Source: Phascolarctos cinereus
Taxonomy: Eukaryota > Chordata > Mammalia > Diprotodontia > Phascolarctidae
Length of the DNA: 64,000 bases
Direction: 5' to 3'
Assembly: GCF_002099425.1 (NCBI RefSeq)
Contig: NW_018344215.1
Location: forward strand, 2,887,001-2,951,000
Part shown: piece after piece, positions 23,635 through 35,764 of the stretch
How the letters are laid out: each line of letters opens with the position of its first letter
Position numbering within the stretch: position 1 is the stretch's first letter
Notes under the pieces: generated by a model
Told to the model about the DNA's origin: nothing
Databases searched by the model: none
What the model saw: the letters and a program-made list of their open reading frames with translations, nothing else
Made by a program: the position numbers and the translations under genes

Positions 23635-25272
23635 CTCATTCATATTTTTTCTGCCTTTTTCTCCCCCCCCACCCTCCCCAAGACGGCGCACAATCTGACA
23701 TAGGCTTTACATTTACATACCCATTAAACATATTTTCACATTAGTGAAGTTGTAAGTAAAAATTAAAACCAATAGGAGGAACCATCAGAAAGATGAAACA
23801 AAATTCAACTGAAGGTAAAATTAAGTGAGAGCGATTCGACTTCCATAGTTCTTTCTTTGGATGTGGACAGCATTTTCCATCCCGAGGCCTCTGGAGATGT
23901 CTTAGATCCTCATAATGCTGAGAAGGGTTCAGTTTAACATTCTTAGTCATTGCACAATGTGGCTGCTTTTGTATACAAAGTCCTCTGGGTTCTGCTCACT
24001 TCACTCAGCATCAGACCATATAAGTCTTTCCAGGTTTTTCTGAAGTCAGCCTGTTCATCATTTCTTATAGCACAATAGTATTCCATTACATTCATATACC
24101 ACAACTTGCTCAGCCATTCCCCAATTGATGGGCATCCTCTCAATTTCCAATTCTTTGCCACCACAAAAAGAGCTGCTATGAATATTTTTGTACATGTGGG
24201 TCCTTTTCCCATTTGTTTGATCTCTTTGGGATATAGCCCTAGAAGTGCTATTGCTGGATCAAAGGGTATGCACATTTTTGTAGCCCTTTGGGCATAGTTC
24301 CAAATTGTTCTCCAAAATGGTTGGATCATTTCACAACTCCACCAACAATATATTAGCGTTCCAATTTTCCCACATCCTCTCCAACATTTATCATTTTCCT
24401 GTTTTGTCATGTTGGCCAATCTGATAGGTGTGATGTGGTACCTCAGAGTTGTTTTGATTTGCATTTCTCTAATCAATAACGATTTAGAGCATTTTTTCAT
24501 ATGACTATAGATGGCTTTAATTTCTTCATCTGAGAACTGCCTGTTCATATCCTTTGACCATTTATCAATTGGGGAATGGCTTGTGTTCTTATAAATTTGT
24601 CTTAATTCTCTATATATTTAGAAATGAGGCCTTTATCAGAAAGACTGGTTGTAAAAATTCTTTCCCAATTTTCTACCTTCCTTCTAATCTTAGTTGCATT
24701 GGCTTTGTTTGTGCAAAAACTTTTCAATTTAATGTAATCAAAATTATCCATTTTGCTTTTCATAATGTTCTCTATCTCCTGTTTGGTCATGAATTCTTCT
24801 GTTCTCCATAGATCTGATAGGTAAACTATTCCTTGTTCTCCCAGTTTACTTATGGTATCAGCCTTTATATCTAAGTCCTGAACCCATTTTGACTTTATTT
24901 TGGTATATGGTGTGAGATTTGGGTCTATGCCTAGTTTCTGCCATACTCTTTTCCAGTTTTCCCAGCAGTTTTTTTCAAAGAGTGGGTTCTTATCCCAGAA
25001 GCTGGGGTCTTTGGGTTTATCAAATAATAGATTACTATAGTCATTGACTACTGTGTCTTGCATATTTAACCTATTCCACTGATCCACCTCCCTATTTCTT
25101 AGCCAGTACCAAGCAGTTTTGATGACTGCTGCTTTATAATACAATTTAAGATCTGGAATTGCTAGGCCACCTTCCCCTGCATTTCTTTTCATTAGTTCCT
25201 TTGATATTCTGGGCCTTTTGTTTTTCCAAATGAATCTTGTTATTATTTTTTCTAACTCTCATTCATATTTTT
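23635..25272 (-). repeat. 5'-truncated L1 with 15-bp target-site duplication
   Basis: This insertion, about 1.6 kb, lies antisense to PRKG1. The repeat CTCATTCATATTTTT occurs at 23635-23649 and 25258-25272. Reading the minus strand, it holds the ORF2 C-terminal third (KRNAGEGGLAIPDLKLYYKA from about 25192; CWRGCGKIGTLIYCWWSCE and the zinc-knuckle-like cysteines; YPKEIKQMGKG; WYMNVMEYYCAIRNDE), a stop near 23943 and a 3' UTR of about 290 bp. The UTR ends in a G-rich tract, seen as C-runs at 23662-23680 on the + strand, and a short A-rich tail. The two ORF2 parts (24602-25192 and 23943-24548) are in different frames. One base seems lost near 24600, after KYIEN. Endonuclease and reverse transcriptase are absent, so the copy is dead on arrival. 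Confidence 0.93.
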
Positions 25273-26639
25273 AAGAGTGGAAATTACAGGTACTGTGTTT
25301 AGTGCTCTGTGTGTGTGCATGCACATGCATGCTAAAATTGTAAATGTATTAGTACTATTGAAATAGGCTAGTTTAAGACTAAGTCTAGCAGTTTAGAATT
25401 GTGTACTAAAAAAATTATCAAAACAAAAGTTGAATGAAATTTTGAATTGCAAAGATTCTGCATAGATCCTATTTAATTAAGTTCCAGTTTTCAGGCTTTT
25501 CTTCAGAAAGATACTTGTATTCATTTGAGTTTGCTCAACTCTAGCTCTTATTTCATCATTCAACATACTTCAATATAATGATCAGCCTAGATAATTTAAA
25601 AGAGATGCATTGCTTGAAATTTAGCTACTAAGTAAGGAATTTTTGCTTACTTATTAGAAAAAAAATAATATTAGAGTGTATTTAATTTAACTTTAATTTT
25701 AAAAAACTAACCTTGAATATAGATGGATTCAATTCTCCTAAAAAGTTTTCCATAATAAAAAAAAATACAACACAATAATATATAGCCTACAGGAGACATA
25801 CCTAAAAGAGCTAAAATTTCTCATGCTTAGGTGACTCCACTGAATAATGAGTTTCAGTCCTTATTTAAGACAAAGCTGAATTCATATTAAAGGATATTGA
25901 AATAAACTTGGTGACTATATCATATTTAACAGTGAAAGTGTTTTCACTGACAGTGAAATAATGTTATTATTAAATATAAAGCACTTACTGTTATAGCAAG
26001 TAAAATTCTAAAGGAAAAGTTAAACAATTTGGAAACAAAATGAGAGGAAGGAATAATGTTATACCCAAGCAATAAAAAAAAAAGCAAAATGAATAAATCA
26101 AAACAAACTTGATGGAAAATTGGGGAGAAAACTTGTATTTCATAGGCATGTTGGAAAATATAAGGAACATATGGAATATACTTTTCGCTTAAACAAAAAA
26201 AAGGCCATAATCTAGGACACAACAAAAGTGCAAATAGATTCAGAAAGAAACAGAAATGCTAAAGACTATTTTCATACAACATAATATAATAAATATAGAC
26301 CTTTATAAGAAGAATATGATAAAAAAACAGGGATAATTGTAAACTAAAAAAATGTTAAATAATATTTGATTCAAAGAACATAATATAGAAACAATAATTA
26401 CATAAGATTTGGAGGTAGAGAGATGCATCTGTAATTTTATTGACATAGACAACTTCAGGTATGGAAATTTCCTCTTTGAATCAGATAAACATTTGTTCTG
26501 AAATTTGTTGATTTAAAAAGTTGTCTGGGGCATTCGGAGGTTAAGTTATTTGCTCATTATATATCAAATGAGGCACTTGAAACCAATTCCGTGGACTCTG
26601 AGATTAGCTCTCTATATATACTCTACCATGCCAACTATT

Positions 26640-26895
26640 CGTAAATAGTTAATATTTGTATAATGCCTATTATGTTACAAGCATTAGTCTGAATACAAAT
26701 ATCATCTCAAATGACCCTCACAACAACCCTGGAAGATGGGTGCTATTGTACTCATTTAACAATTGAGGAAACTGAGGCAAAACCACAGGTTAAGCTACTT
26801 GCCGCAGCTAGTATGTGTTTGAAGCAAGATTTGAACTCAGATCTTCCTAACTCCATGCCCAGAACTCTATCCACTGTGCCATCTAAATGATGCTG
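26640..26895 (-). repeat. MIR3/CORE-SINE, reverse orientation
   Basis: CACAACAACCCTGGAAGATG, AATTGAGGAAACTGAGGCAA, TTTGAACTCAGATCTTCC and CTCTATCCACTGTGCCATCT appear in the expected reverse order. Confidence 0.8.
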
Positions 26896-27415
26896 GAATA
26901 TAAACACATCTTGGCAAAGTAAAATGAAAATAATGGGGTGGGAGGGGGGTTATTTTTGCTTTTTTGGGGGGGTGGAGAGCATAAGCAAATTGACAATATA
27001 CAATTTCAATTCAAATGAAAAGCAATAAATAATAAAGAATTCATGGGTTGTAGTTACATAATATCCCAGAAGCAGATTTATATTTCTGATTGTTAATATT
27101 AACAATGTAGAAAAAGATAACATTAAAATAAATGTTCTTTGTATATAAACAGTTTTTGAAACACAGAGAAAGAATAAAATCTGCCTAGCTCTTTCTATAA
27201 GATATATTTGGTTCTGATCTACACACTAGATAAAGGTGAGGCAAAGGTAGAGAATTATAGGTCAACATCATTCATTGATATTAATGTAAAAGTATTACAT
27301 AAATATTGGAAAACAAACACAACATATTTTAAATTATTTATGATGAGCAAATGGCATTTATATCAAAATGTAAGGGTGAGTTCAGAGTCAGGGAAATAAT
27401 TGGGATAATAAATCA

Positions 27416-27585
27416 TGTCAATTTTTTCTTTGTTTATTTGTTGCTATGCAACGGGGTTAAGTGACTTGTCTAAGGTCGCACAGCTAGTAAGTGTCAAGTA
27501 TCTGAGGCCGGATTTGAACTCAGGTCCTCCTGACTCCAGGGCTGGTATTCAATCCACTGTACCACCTCGCTGCCTTTGTGTCAAT
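27416..27585 (-). repeat. MAR1/WSINE1-type SINE, reverse, with short target-site duplication
   Basis: ACGGGGTTAAGTGACTTGTC, GCACAGCTAGTAAGTGTCAA, TTTGAACTCAGGTCCTCCTG and ACCACCTCGCTGCC form a reverse full-length copy. TGTCAAT plus a T-rich run lies on each side (about 27417 and 27579), consistent with a duplicated target. Confidence 0.85.
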
Positions 27586-28049
27586 ATTTTTAAAACAATA
27601 ATTATGTTACTAAGTACAGAAACTCTATGATACAATGTATCATTCATTTTTCTTTTCATTAAAAAGCTTAAGAACTCAAGGATTTCTCTTCCACATGATA
27701 AAAAGTCTTGATTCGAATCTAACAGGCTTATTTGTAATAGAGAAACATTAGAGGAACAATGATAAAGCAGCAGTGTCCACTCTCACCACAAATATAGACA
27801 GAATTCTAGAAATTCTAGCTGTTATACTAATATAAATAAGAAAGAAATGGGAGAAATAGGCATTGATGAAGAAAAGGTTAAATGTACATGAACAGAAGAG
27901 CTTAGATTTAGGATCGAAGAATGGTTAACTATAAAGAGAACATCTAAGCCAACCAGGTCCTTTCAAAGGTGAGGAAGCAGGGTAGTATGTAGCTGACTCA
28001 GGATTCGAACCCAGGACTTTTGACTCCATATCCAGAGCTCTTCCACCAC

Positions 28050-28600
28050 ACCAAGCTGGTTTAATGTTAAAAGGATAAAAAGTATCATGAAAAGTTTTGT
28101 GTAGGATAGTCACATAATGAAAGCGTATAAACTTAGATCAAGTTTTGGACTTCCATCAGGAGAGAGAAAAAGACATACTGTAAAGGGAGCGGGCAGACTA
28201 TTTTCATGTGGATCACAGAAATACAAACTCCCACCACTCCTCTGGCAGGGTCATGATACTTCATGCCTGCCTAGCCCTAAAAACCTTATGTGAACTGTTG
28301 CAAAGGGACATTTACCATCGTCATCATCATCATCATCATCATAGCAAGCATTTATATAACACCTGTTAGGTGCCAGGCATTGGGGTAAGTGCTTTACAAA
28401 TATGACATGACTTCATTTTGATCCTCACAACAACCCTGGGAGGTAGGAGCTATTATTATCCCCATTTTATAGGTGAGGAAACTGAGGCAAGCAGTGGTTA
28501 AGTGACTTACCCAGGGTCATACAGCTAATAAGTGTCTAAGACAGCATTTGAACTCAGGTTGCCCTGACTCCAGGCCTGGTGCTCTATCCACTGGGCAAGC
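28050..28600 (+). repeat. Direct duplication, copy 2 (with embedded SINE and ATC run)
   Basis: This is the partner of 12931-13440, about 15.1 kb downstream in the same orientation. The unrecognised 260-bp block, the ATC run (about 28318-28341) and the reverse SINE are all present. The SINE is more complete here (GTGGTTAAGTGACTTACCCA). Its left edge touches a reverse MIR copy, which copy 1 lacks, so the boundary of the duplicated unit is near 28050. Confidence 0.85.
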
Positions 28601-28659
28601 TAGACACTCCATCAAGAAAAATACAATCCCCTGTATGTGTAAATAATGCTGGAAAATCA

Positions 28660-28820
28660 TTGTGTGAGTGTACATGTATAAACTATTATCAGAGGGTTTG
28701 CTGTCTTGGAGAAAGAGGAGGGAAGGGAGGGAGAAAAATTTGGAACTCAAAATTTTACAGAAAATGAATGTTGAAAACTACCTTTACATGTAATTAGGAA
28801 AAAAAATACTATTAAGGGAA
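28660..28820 (+). repeat. L1 3' UTR fragment
   Basis: GGTTTGCTGTCTTGGAG, a G/A-rich tract, ATTTGGAACTCAAAATTTTA, AATGAATGTTGAAAACTACC and TTTACATGTAATTAGG match the 53385-53760 element in order. They therefore belong to the same marsupial L1 3' end type. Confidence 0.75.
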
Positions 28821-29139
28821 AAACTATTTTAAAAATTAAAAAAAAAAAGAAATCATCGTTCCAAGCCAAAGAAAAATAAAGGTTTTCTTTTTACTCTGGA
28901 AAGAAATATGAAACCTATAATCATCATGTATGTATATATGCACATAAACAACCTCAAATAATATGTAAATCCTCGTTTAGATATAAACCTATATAGATAG
29001 TACTTTATGGTTTACAAAACCACCTGATGAACTCAAGAAAGTCAGCGTTTCCTTCAGCTTTCATAACATGGAAAACCCTGCACACCTCGGGCTTGCCTGA
29101 GGCTTCAGTGCTGAAACTCCTTTGGCTGGCCCTATCCCT

Positions 29140-29745
29140 GGGTAGTAACTGCCCTTATCCTCTACTCTCTTCCACCCCTCGGAGAAGTTCAGGTCCCTCA
29201 CTCTGCCCTCCCAGGCCTTCCATAATCTTTTCCTGCTTAAACGGGGTTGAACAGGGCAGTCACAAAGCATTGAATCTCTACCTGCCTAACCTCCTCTCGC
29301 CGTACACCACACACTCTCTATCGCAGCCAACCTGGGTTACTCAGAGTAACCCAAATATGACTGGGACCATCCCACTACCATATCTTTGCTCAAGCTGCTC
29401 CATCATGCCTGAAGCACCATCCCTCTTCCACTTTGCCTGTTGAATTCCTACCAGTTGTTTAAAGTCCATTTCAAATGTCATTTCCTCCAGGAAGCTTTCT
29501 CAGATTCCTCTAGTTATCAACAACCTGATTTCCCTTGGGACCTGCCATATCACTTTATTCTGGGCCTCTTTAATGCATTTTTCATATTATATCCTGCATT
29601 ATGGTTCTCTGTGCTTGTGTCTCATCCACCGACCACACTATAACATCCATGATGGTGATGCCTTTCCTAAGGAATGTAACTCCCCATTTTCGTCACAGGG
29701 CTTAGCAAAAAGGAAGTATTTAATAAATACTGAATGGGCCTGTCA
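29140..29745 (+). repeat. L2 3' end, sense orientation
   Basis: The segment shows the L2 coding-end phrases TTTGCTCAAGCTGCTCCATC, GTTTAAAGTCCATTTCAAAT and TCATTTCCTCCAGGAAGC, then a tail ending AGTATTTAATAAATACTGAA. Its 138-codon + strand ORF (29027-29443) is a relic of L2 sequence, not a gene. A 19-bp perfect palindrome lies at 29334-29352. Confidence 0.75.
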
Positions 29746-31462
29746 TTGTAAGGATCAAAGGTGGCAATAGATATGGAGGGAATGGAAAACAAGAATCAAG
29801 CCTAGGTCCTGAAAAATTTAATGTCCAAGCTTGACCCCAAAAAAAGATGGGAGAAGGGGCTTCCTCTGGCTTGTTTGCAGAAGTCAAGAGGAGGGGGCAA
29901 CACTATAGATCATGTCAGACTTTTCAATATATTAGTTAGTTTGGGTGAACTGGTTTTTCTCCTCTTTTTTGTTTTCCATTATATAAAGAATGGCTATCTG
30001 TGAGGGAAGGAGAAAGGAACATATTAAGAAAAATAAGTGATATGAAAAAATAAAAGACATGACGTGCATTTTGAAAAATAAACTGAGACTTCAAAACACT
30101 CAAAGTGCTAAATAATGTCCTCCTCCTCTTGTTGGATTGTCAGAGATGTGAGCTGTAAAGATCTTCCTTGCTTCCCTTCCCATTTACTCATCACATGATG
30201 CTCATTCATCCTGTGGTTTACATTTTAGTTTTAGACCTTGTCTCAACAAAGAGATTCCTGCCAATGTTACTGGTGATGCAGTTATGGAGAACTGAATAGT
30301 GTAGATGGTTCTTGCCCACATAAATGAGTGCAGGAACAAGGCTTCCACACCTCCTCTTACTCCTGGAATGCTGGAGAAAGTTTGCATGTCACTCCTCCTT
30401 ACAGATCTATGAAAAGTATAAGATTCTAGTTCCACAACTGATTGTCTATATCCTTGGCCAATTCACCTGACCTGTCTGGGCCTCAGTTTCTCCCTTTATA
30501 AAAGACAAGGTTGGGCCCAATGATCCCTGTATATGTCTGTCAGGGTCATCCTTCCCTCCTGATATGATATCTTTAATTAATCAATCAACCAATTAACTTT
30601 TATTAATCCCCAATTATATGTCAGGCACTTTGCTAAGTGTTGGGGGATACAAAAAGAGACAAAACACTCTCTTCTTTAAAGAGCTTGCAATTTAATGGAT
30701 TGATAGGAAAACTGAGACTGGGATCAATGAGAAGATTACCCATAGTCACACAGCTGGTCAATGTCAGAACCAGGAGCTGATCAGGTCTTCTGTCCCAAGT
30801 CCAGCATTCTACCTTCTATCAACCCACACCAGGGGAGGAACACCGTAGCAGGTCATAGATGTGTGAAAGACATGTCTTAACTCTCTTTGTTGACTTAAAT
30901 TTTGTCTCCATGAGCTGGTTGTGACAAGGGGCCAGTTACATGGCAATCTTATCTTCTTTGAAATGTCCACTATCACCATGTAGGAGACACTGAAATCTAC
31001 AACCAGGGATGGCAGAGCTTCTGTAAACAAACATTGGTGGCTTGGACTCTTCACATGAATGAGTAGGATAATAGAAGGTCCCCCTGAGAGATCAAGTCAG
31101 AGAAAGGGACCTTTTCCTGAGAGAAAGAGCAGGAAAACATGTGGGTGGCATTTTTCAGGAACTTAGTGTCCATAACGGCCCCTCAGACAAAAACCCACTC
31201 ACCCTTGACACGTTAATTACAAATGTGCGCAGTTTGTTATCCTGGACTTTTAATTTCCTGTATAGATGCCAAGCATGGAATCCTACTCAATAAATTCCTG
31301 TTCAACATAAGCCCTTCCCACTTTGTCCCTCATCACAAACTTCTGGTGAACTTTCCCCATACTATTTATAAGGCTGTTAACTTCCAGTGAGGTCCATAAA
31401 TAGTGAGGATGACGTACATGGGCCACATAAACATCTTTCCTAGTAAAATCATATGCTTTAGA

Positions 31463-31501
31463 ACACACACACACAACACACACACACACACACACACACA
31501 C
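31463..31501 (+). repeat. (CA)n microsatellite
   Basis: About 39 bp of CA dinucleotide with one missing C. Confidence 0.96.
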
Positions 31502-31639
31502 TATTGGCCCTTCCTCTCAATGCTGCAGGCCAGCCACTAGGATTAATCTGAGTCTCCTCATATTCCTCAATTCTGTAGAGCTATTAAAGTCCTGGGCCAG
31601 TGACAGCTGCTGCTATTTTTGTTTAAATGCTTTGAATGT

Positions 31640-31845
31640 TTTAAAGAGGAAGGATCATATGGAGGAGAGAGTGCTAAGTTTATAAGTCCACAGGACTTTG
31701 GTTCCAGTATCACCTCAGATACTTATTAGCTCTGTGACTCTGGACAAGTGGCTGAACCTCTCTGAACTTCAGTTACTTCATCTTTAATTGATGAAATTGG
31801 ATTTGATAATATCTAAGATTCCTTTCAATTCTAAAGGCATGACCC
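31640..31845 (+). repeat. THER1-type CORE-SINE
   Basis: AGGACTTTGGTTCCAGTATC, CTCTGTGACTCTGGACAAGT, TTCAGTTACTTCATCTTTAA and the THER1 end AAGATTCCTTTCAATTCTAA appear in order. Confidence 0.8.
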
Positions 31846-32689
31846 AATAAAGGCAAGAATACACAGAACGGGAGAGATTGATGGCAGGATTCCTTTCTGA
31901 TGATGATGACAGTCAGATCAAAACAATGGCCACTATGTAGAATATAATTTTGGATCTAGAAGACAGCTCAGAGATTGCCTAGGGCAAACGGAGTTTCCTA
32001 AAATATGTTTGGTATGTCATGGATCCCTTGGGTGATCTGGTAAAACCTATGGACCCCTTCTTTGAATAATGTTTACAAATGTTTGAAAAATACATAAGGG
32101 GTTTCCAAAGGAAAACAAAGGTTAGTGAAAACACAGATGTAATTTTTTTTCCCCATCCAAGTTCACAGATCCCTAAAATTTATCTGCAGATCCCTTGGGG
32201 ATCTGTGAATACTAGGATAAGACCCCTGATCTAGTCCCATTGCTGCGTCTACATTGAGGTAACTGGGGTTTTGCCCAGGGAACAATCAGTGGGGGAGGAA
32301 GGGCACACTTACTTACCATAGTGGCCACTGTCCCTTAATCTCACCTCACAGTCCTCTAATAACCTGTCACCACCCTCATCCTCCCAAACCTCCCAAACAA
32401 ATTAGACTTTACTCTTGGCCACCACACAGACACCTCTACCTGTTTTAGCCTCAAGTGAAAAGATTCCTCTGTACAGTTCCCTCTAGGCCCAGAGCAGCTA
32501 GGTGATTTGCTAAGGATCACATAACCAATTAGTAAGAGAAGCGGACCTGTACGCTTTCTGGCTCCAACCACAGGGCTCTCCCATCTGCACATAAAGACAA
32601 AAGAGGAATGATTCAGCCTGTGGTCAGATTCCGCATTTCTCATCATGGTTATATCTCCTTAAGGGCAGGTAGTACATCATATAATCAGA

Positions 32690-33110
32690 ACCATAGAGTC
32701 CTGGAGTTGGAACATTCCTCCGGGGAAACTAGTTGAAGCCATACCTGAAGGAGGAACCTCTCTGCAATACATTCAAAAGGTGGATGTCCAGCCTTTGCTC
32801 GAAAGTGTCTCGTGAGGGGAGACCCAGGAGCGCCTGCTACTTTGAGAGAAAGGCTGAAAACAGGGCCTGTTTGGATTTCTTTTTTGCATGGGGCAGGGGT
32901 TACTTTTCTTCATATATTGCCAGTGCTTAACACAGTCCCTGGCACATAGTAGGTACTTCATAAATGTTTGCTGACTTGACTTTCAACTTGTGCTCCTGAT
33001 ATGCTGGACCTTCTTCACCTTCTCAATGCCCTTCCTGAAATATGTCCCCTAGACTGGAACACACTACCTCAAATGTGATCTCATAAGAGCAAAGAACAAG
33101 GACACCATTG
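32690..33110 (-). repeat. CR1/L3 3' end, reverse orientation, broken into pieces
   Basis: Two blocks (32690-32850 and 32995-33110) read as the complement of the CR1/L3 3' end, with CCTTCTTCACCTTCTCAATG and CTACCTCAAATGTGATCTCA. Between them lie a T-rich stretch and an L2-like tail (CAGTGCTTAACACAGTCCCT). Confidence 0.6.
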
Positions 33111-34324
33111 CTTTCCCATAGGTGACATTGTAGCTTTGTATCCCTTTTCCTCAGCAAAATGCCACAGTAAGTGCTAAATAAATGTTTGTTAAATGAATGG
33201 ATCATAGGAGAGACAATGGATTCCATTCTGATTCAATTCAACATGCATTGATAAGCACCTACTGGATGTGAAACCATGTGCTAGCCATTTCAATCCAGAT
33301 TATTCTTTGAGGTAAACACTGACTCTATGATTCTTTAGCCCTTTCATGAAGAGAACTGAAGAAAGACCAGTCAACGAAGACTAATCTCCTCCCAGTCATG
33401 GGCCTCCAATTTTAGCCTCTGTCCATGTTGACCTTGGACTGATGCTGGTCCTTCTTCCCCTTAAGGAAAGCAGAATGGCCTGGCAAGAGAACAGCCCCTT
33501 TTTTGGTACTGCCCACATGCAAAGGTATGCTGAAGACACATATCTAAATACAATTAACAGGTGTTCCTCCAAAGTTCTTTCAGCCATTCCTGATGCCATT
33601 TCTACTTCTACTTAGGAAGGCATTATTTGGGCACCTGCTAGCCCTGTTTGAACAAATGGCCTGTCAACATCTCTATCTCTGACCCCATTATGCCCCTATA
33701 AAAATTAATCCCAAATACCAAAATGGAATTTCAATGTAAAGCAAACCATTACATGAAATGAGGTTGCAGATTCCTATTTTAGATAGATGTTAGAACAGAA
33801 ATTCTGTTTTTACTAAAGCAGATTTTAATGGAAAGAATACAAATAAATGACCAGACATAGATATCTATGTTTCATTAACACATCAGAGTTCCATTATTCC
33901 ATCAGTTTGGGAAATCCATCTATTGATGCTGATCTCAACTCATCTCTAAATTAGTCTGGGAGAGTTGCCTGAGGCCCAGGGAGGTTAGGTAACTTACCCA
34001 TGGCCTCACAGCCAGTGAGGGTGGGAAGTGAAATCTAAGCCTTAGTCTTCATGACTTCAAGTCAGACCTCCTGCCTCTCATGCTGTGATTCCTCTTTTTC
34101 ACAAAATCAATATGAATAACTTTTTAGGTCATCACTGTTTCTGTTGCCCCTTGATCTGAATTTTGTGACTGATAGAAATTCTGTGGAGTGAGATTGGAGC
34201 CCTAGAGTCACGTCTATAATATCTATGAGGTCACATAATCTTATGATTGCCACTCCACTCACTATTATAGCTCACCAAGTCTTCCAGAAGTAGCCTACCA
34301 CATTTCTATTCTCTACTTATTCCC

Positions 34325-34445
34325 CTCTGGTACTTATAAACTGTGTGACCTTGGGTAGGTCACTTACCTTTCCAGGATTCATTTTATCTGTGAAATGAAA
34401 GGGTGGATTGGGTGGCCCCTGAGGTCCCCCTTCCAACTACTGATC
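34325..34445 (+). repeat. THER1-type CORE-SINE
   Basis: CTGTGTGACCTTGGGTAGGT and CACTTACCTTTCCAGGATTC are followed by GGCCCCTGAGGTCCCCCTTC, the diagnostic THER1 end. Confidence 0.8.
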
Positions 34446-34970
34446 TAGAAGAGTGATCTCATAGTCTGGCAAATAGAGAAAGCATTATGATCATCCTCAG
34501 TCCAATTATGGACCATTTGGGATGCTAAACATCTTGATACTTGGAGAAGGGGGACACAAGGTGAGTGTCACTGTGTTTGTGAGATGTCCCCCATATACAC
34601 ACTGGTCTGAACACCATGGCTGGCTGACTTTACTAGCACATTCTGGGCAATCATGGCCCCGGGACTGGAATGGGAGGTCAAGATGGAAGGAGCGATAGGC
34701 TAAGTTCATTCCTCTGCAGTTCTAGCTCCTTGGTCCTTTGTCACTTGCTGCCTTGAGTACCAGAGCCATAGACTGTGAAACTCCAACTCCAACTTTTGTT
34801 TCCAATAAGAGAAAGAAAAAAATATAAAATATAGTGATTTGGCTTTTTCCTAATTCACCAAATTTTGCCATACATCATTGTAAAATGATCCCATCAAATA
34901 CCAAGGAGCATCACTGGGAAATGTTTGCCAGTTTGCCATAGAAAGGAGGAAGGCAAGGCATCCCTGAACA

Positions 34971-34971
34971 G

Positions 34972-35055
<84 letters not shown>

Positions 35056-35131
35056 GGAGAGAGAGAGGGAGAGGGAGAGGGAGAGGGAGAGGGAGAGGGA
35101 GAGGGAGGGAGGGAGGGAGAGAGAGAGAGAG
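34971..35131 (+). repeat. (GA)n / (GGGAGA)n purine tract
   Basis: About 160 bp of uninterrupted purine: GA dinucleotides, then GGGAGA hexamers and GGGA units. Homopurine mirror-like tracts of this kind can form triplex (H-) DNA. The long ORFs on both strands here are low complexity. Confidence 0.97.
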
Positions 35132-35239
35132 ATTCTCACTGGATTCCCATTTGAGGCTTTGTATGTTGCACCCTTTGGGGGATTCCTTTGGTACATGATA
35201 ATGAGATTAGGGACTCAGCACAGTGTTGGGGAGAGACTG

Positions 35240-35510
35240 GAATCACAAAACTAGAAACACCTCAGAAGCCAGTCAGCCCACCTCATTTCTGAGAAGGAAG
35301 TGCCACCTCCAAGCCACCCAAAGAGGGCTCATGCAGCCTTCTCTCAAACACTCTCATGGAGTGGAAGCCCACGGCTTTCCAAGGGCACCTGATCTACTTT
35401 GGGACAGACAGCACTCCTGAACTTGACTCTGTCTTTTATTCGTTTAACTTCCTTTTGCCCTTTTGGACCGAGCAGAAAAAGTCTGATCAATCCTATGATT
35501 TCACATATTC
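35240..35510 (-). repeat. CR1/L3 3' end, reverse orientation
   Basis: The + strand carries the complement of the CR1/L3 ORF2 end, ending CTTCCTTTTGCCCTTTTGGA and CCGAGCAGAAAAAGTCTGAT. It resembles the decayed copies at 53240-53345 and 55360-55770. Confidence 0.6.
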
Positions 35511-35539
35511 GAAGATGCCTGCGTAATTAGATTCCTTGG

Positions 35540-35690
35540 TTTTGAGGCCTGATTCCACCACTCAGTTGTGATCTGTGTCACGTCCCTCTTCAGACCTCAG
35601 GGTCTCCTTCTGCTACAGGAAGGGGGTGGACTATGATCTCAAAGATCCCTTTGAAATCTCACTTTCTATAATTCTAGAGCCTGGTAATTC
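35540..35690 (+). repeat. THER1-type CORE-SINE
   Basis: It has TGAGGCCTGATTCCACCACT and AGACCTCAGGGTCTCCTTCT, with the end AAAGATCCCTTTGAAATCTC. Confidence 0.65.
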
Positions 35691-35764
35691 AATTAGCTGA
35701 CTGATGGAGTTAATAGAAGATCTTAAACATCTTAAAGCACTATAGAAATGCCAATTTTTGTTAT

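Larger units (their letters stand above)
25690..27900 (+). repeat. Old degraded L1, ORF2-like, sense orientation
   Basis: The DNA is AT-rich and keeps ordered L1 ORF2 echoes. Near 25710 it encodes an LNSPKK-like start of the endonuclease domain, followed by ACAGGAGACATACCTAAAAG (QETHLK-like). Near 27208-27300 it encodes GEAKVENYRSTSFIDINVKV, matching the reverse transcriptase block ENYRPISLMNIDAK. Near 27765, CAGCAGTGTCCACTCTCACC matches a QGCPLSP-like block. Two SINEs (26640-26895 and 27424-27578) interrupt it. It is much older than the L1 at 23635. Confidence 0.65.

Noticed and set aside
13189-28341. ATC runs at 13189 and 28318 as a CRISPR-like array
   Set aside because: They are simple trinucleotide repeats inside a duplicated segment, with no spacer structure.
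29027-29443. 138-codon ORF on the plus strand
   Set aside because: The sequence follows the L2 3' coding end and is a repeat relic, not a gene.
34894-35254. Ser/Leu-rich and Arg/Glu-rich ORFs of 100 codons or more
   Set aside because: They translate the GA purine tract in different frames.
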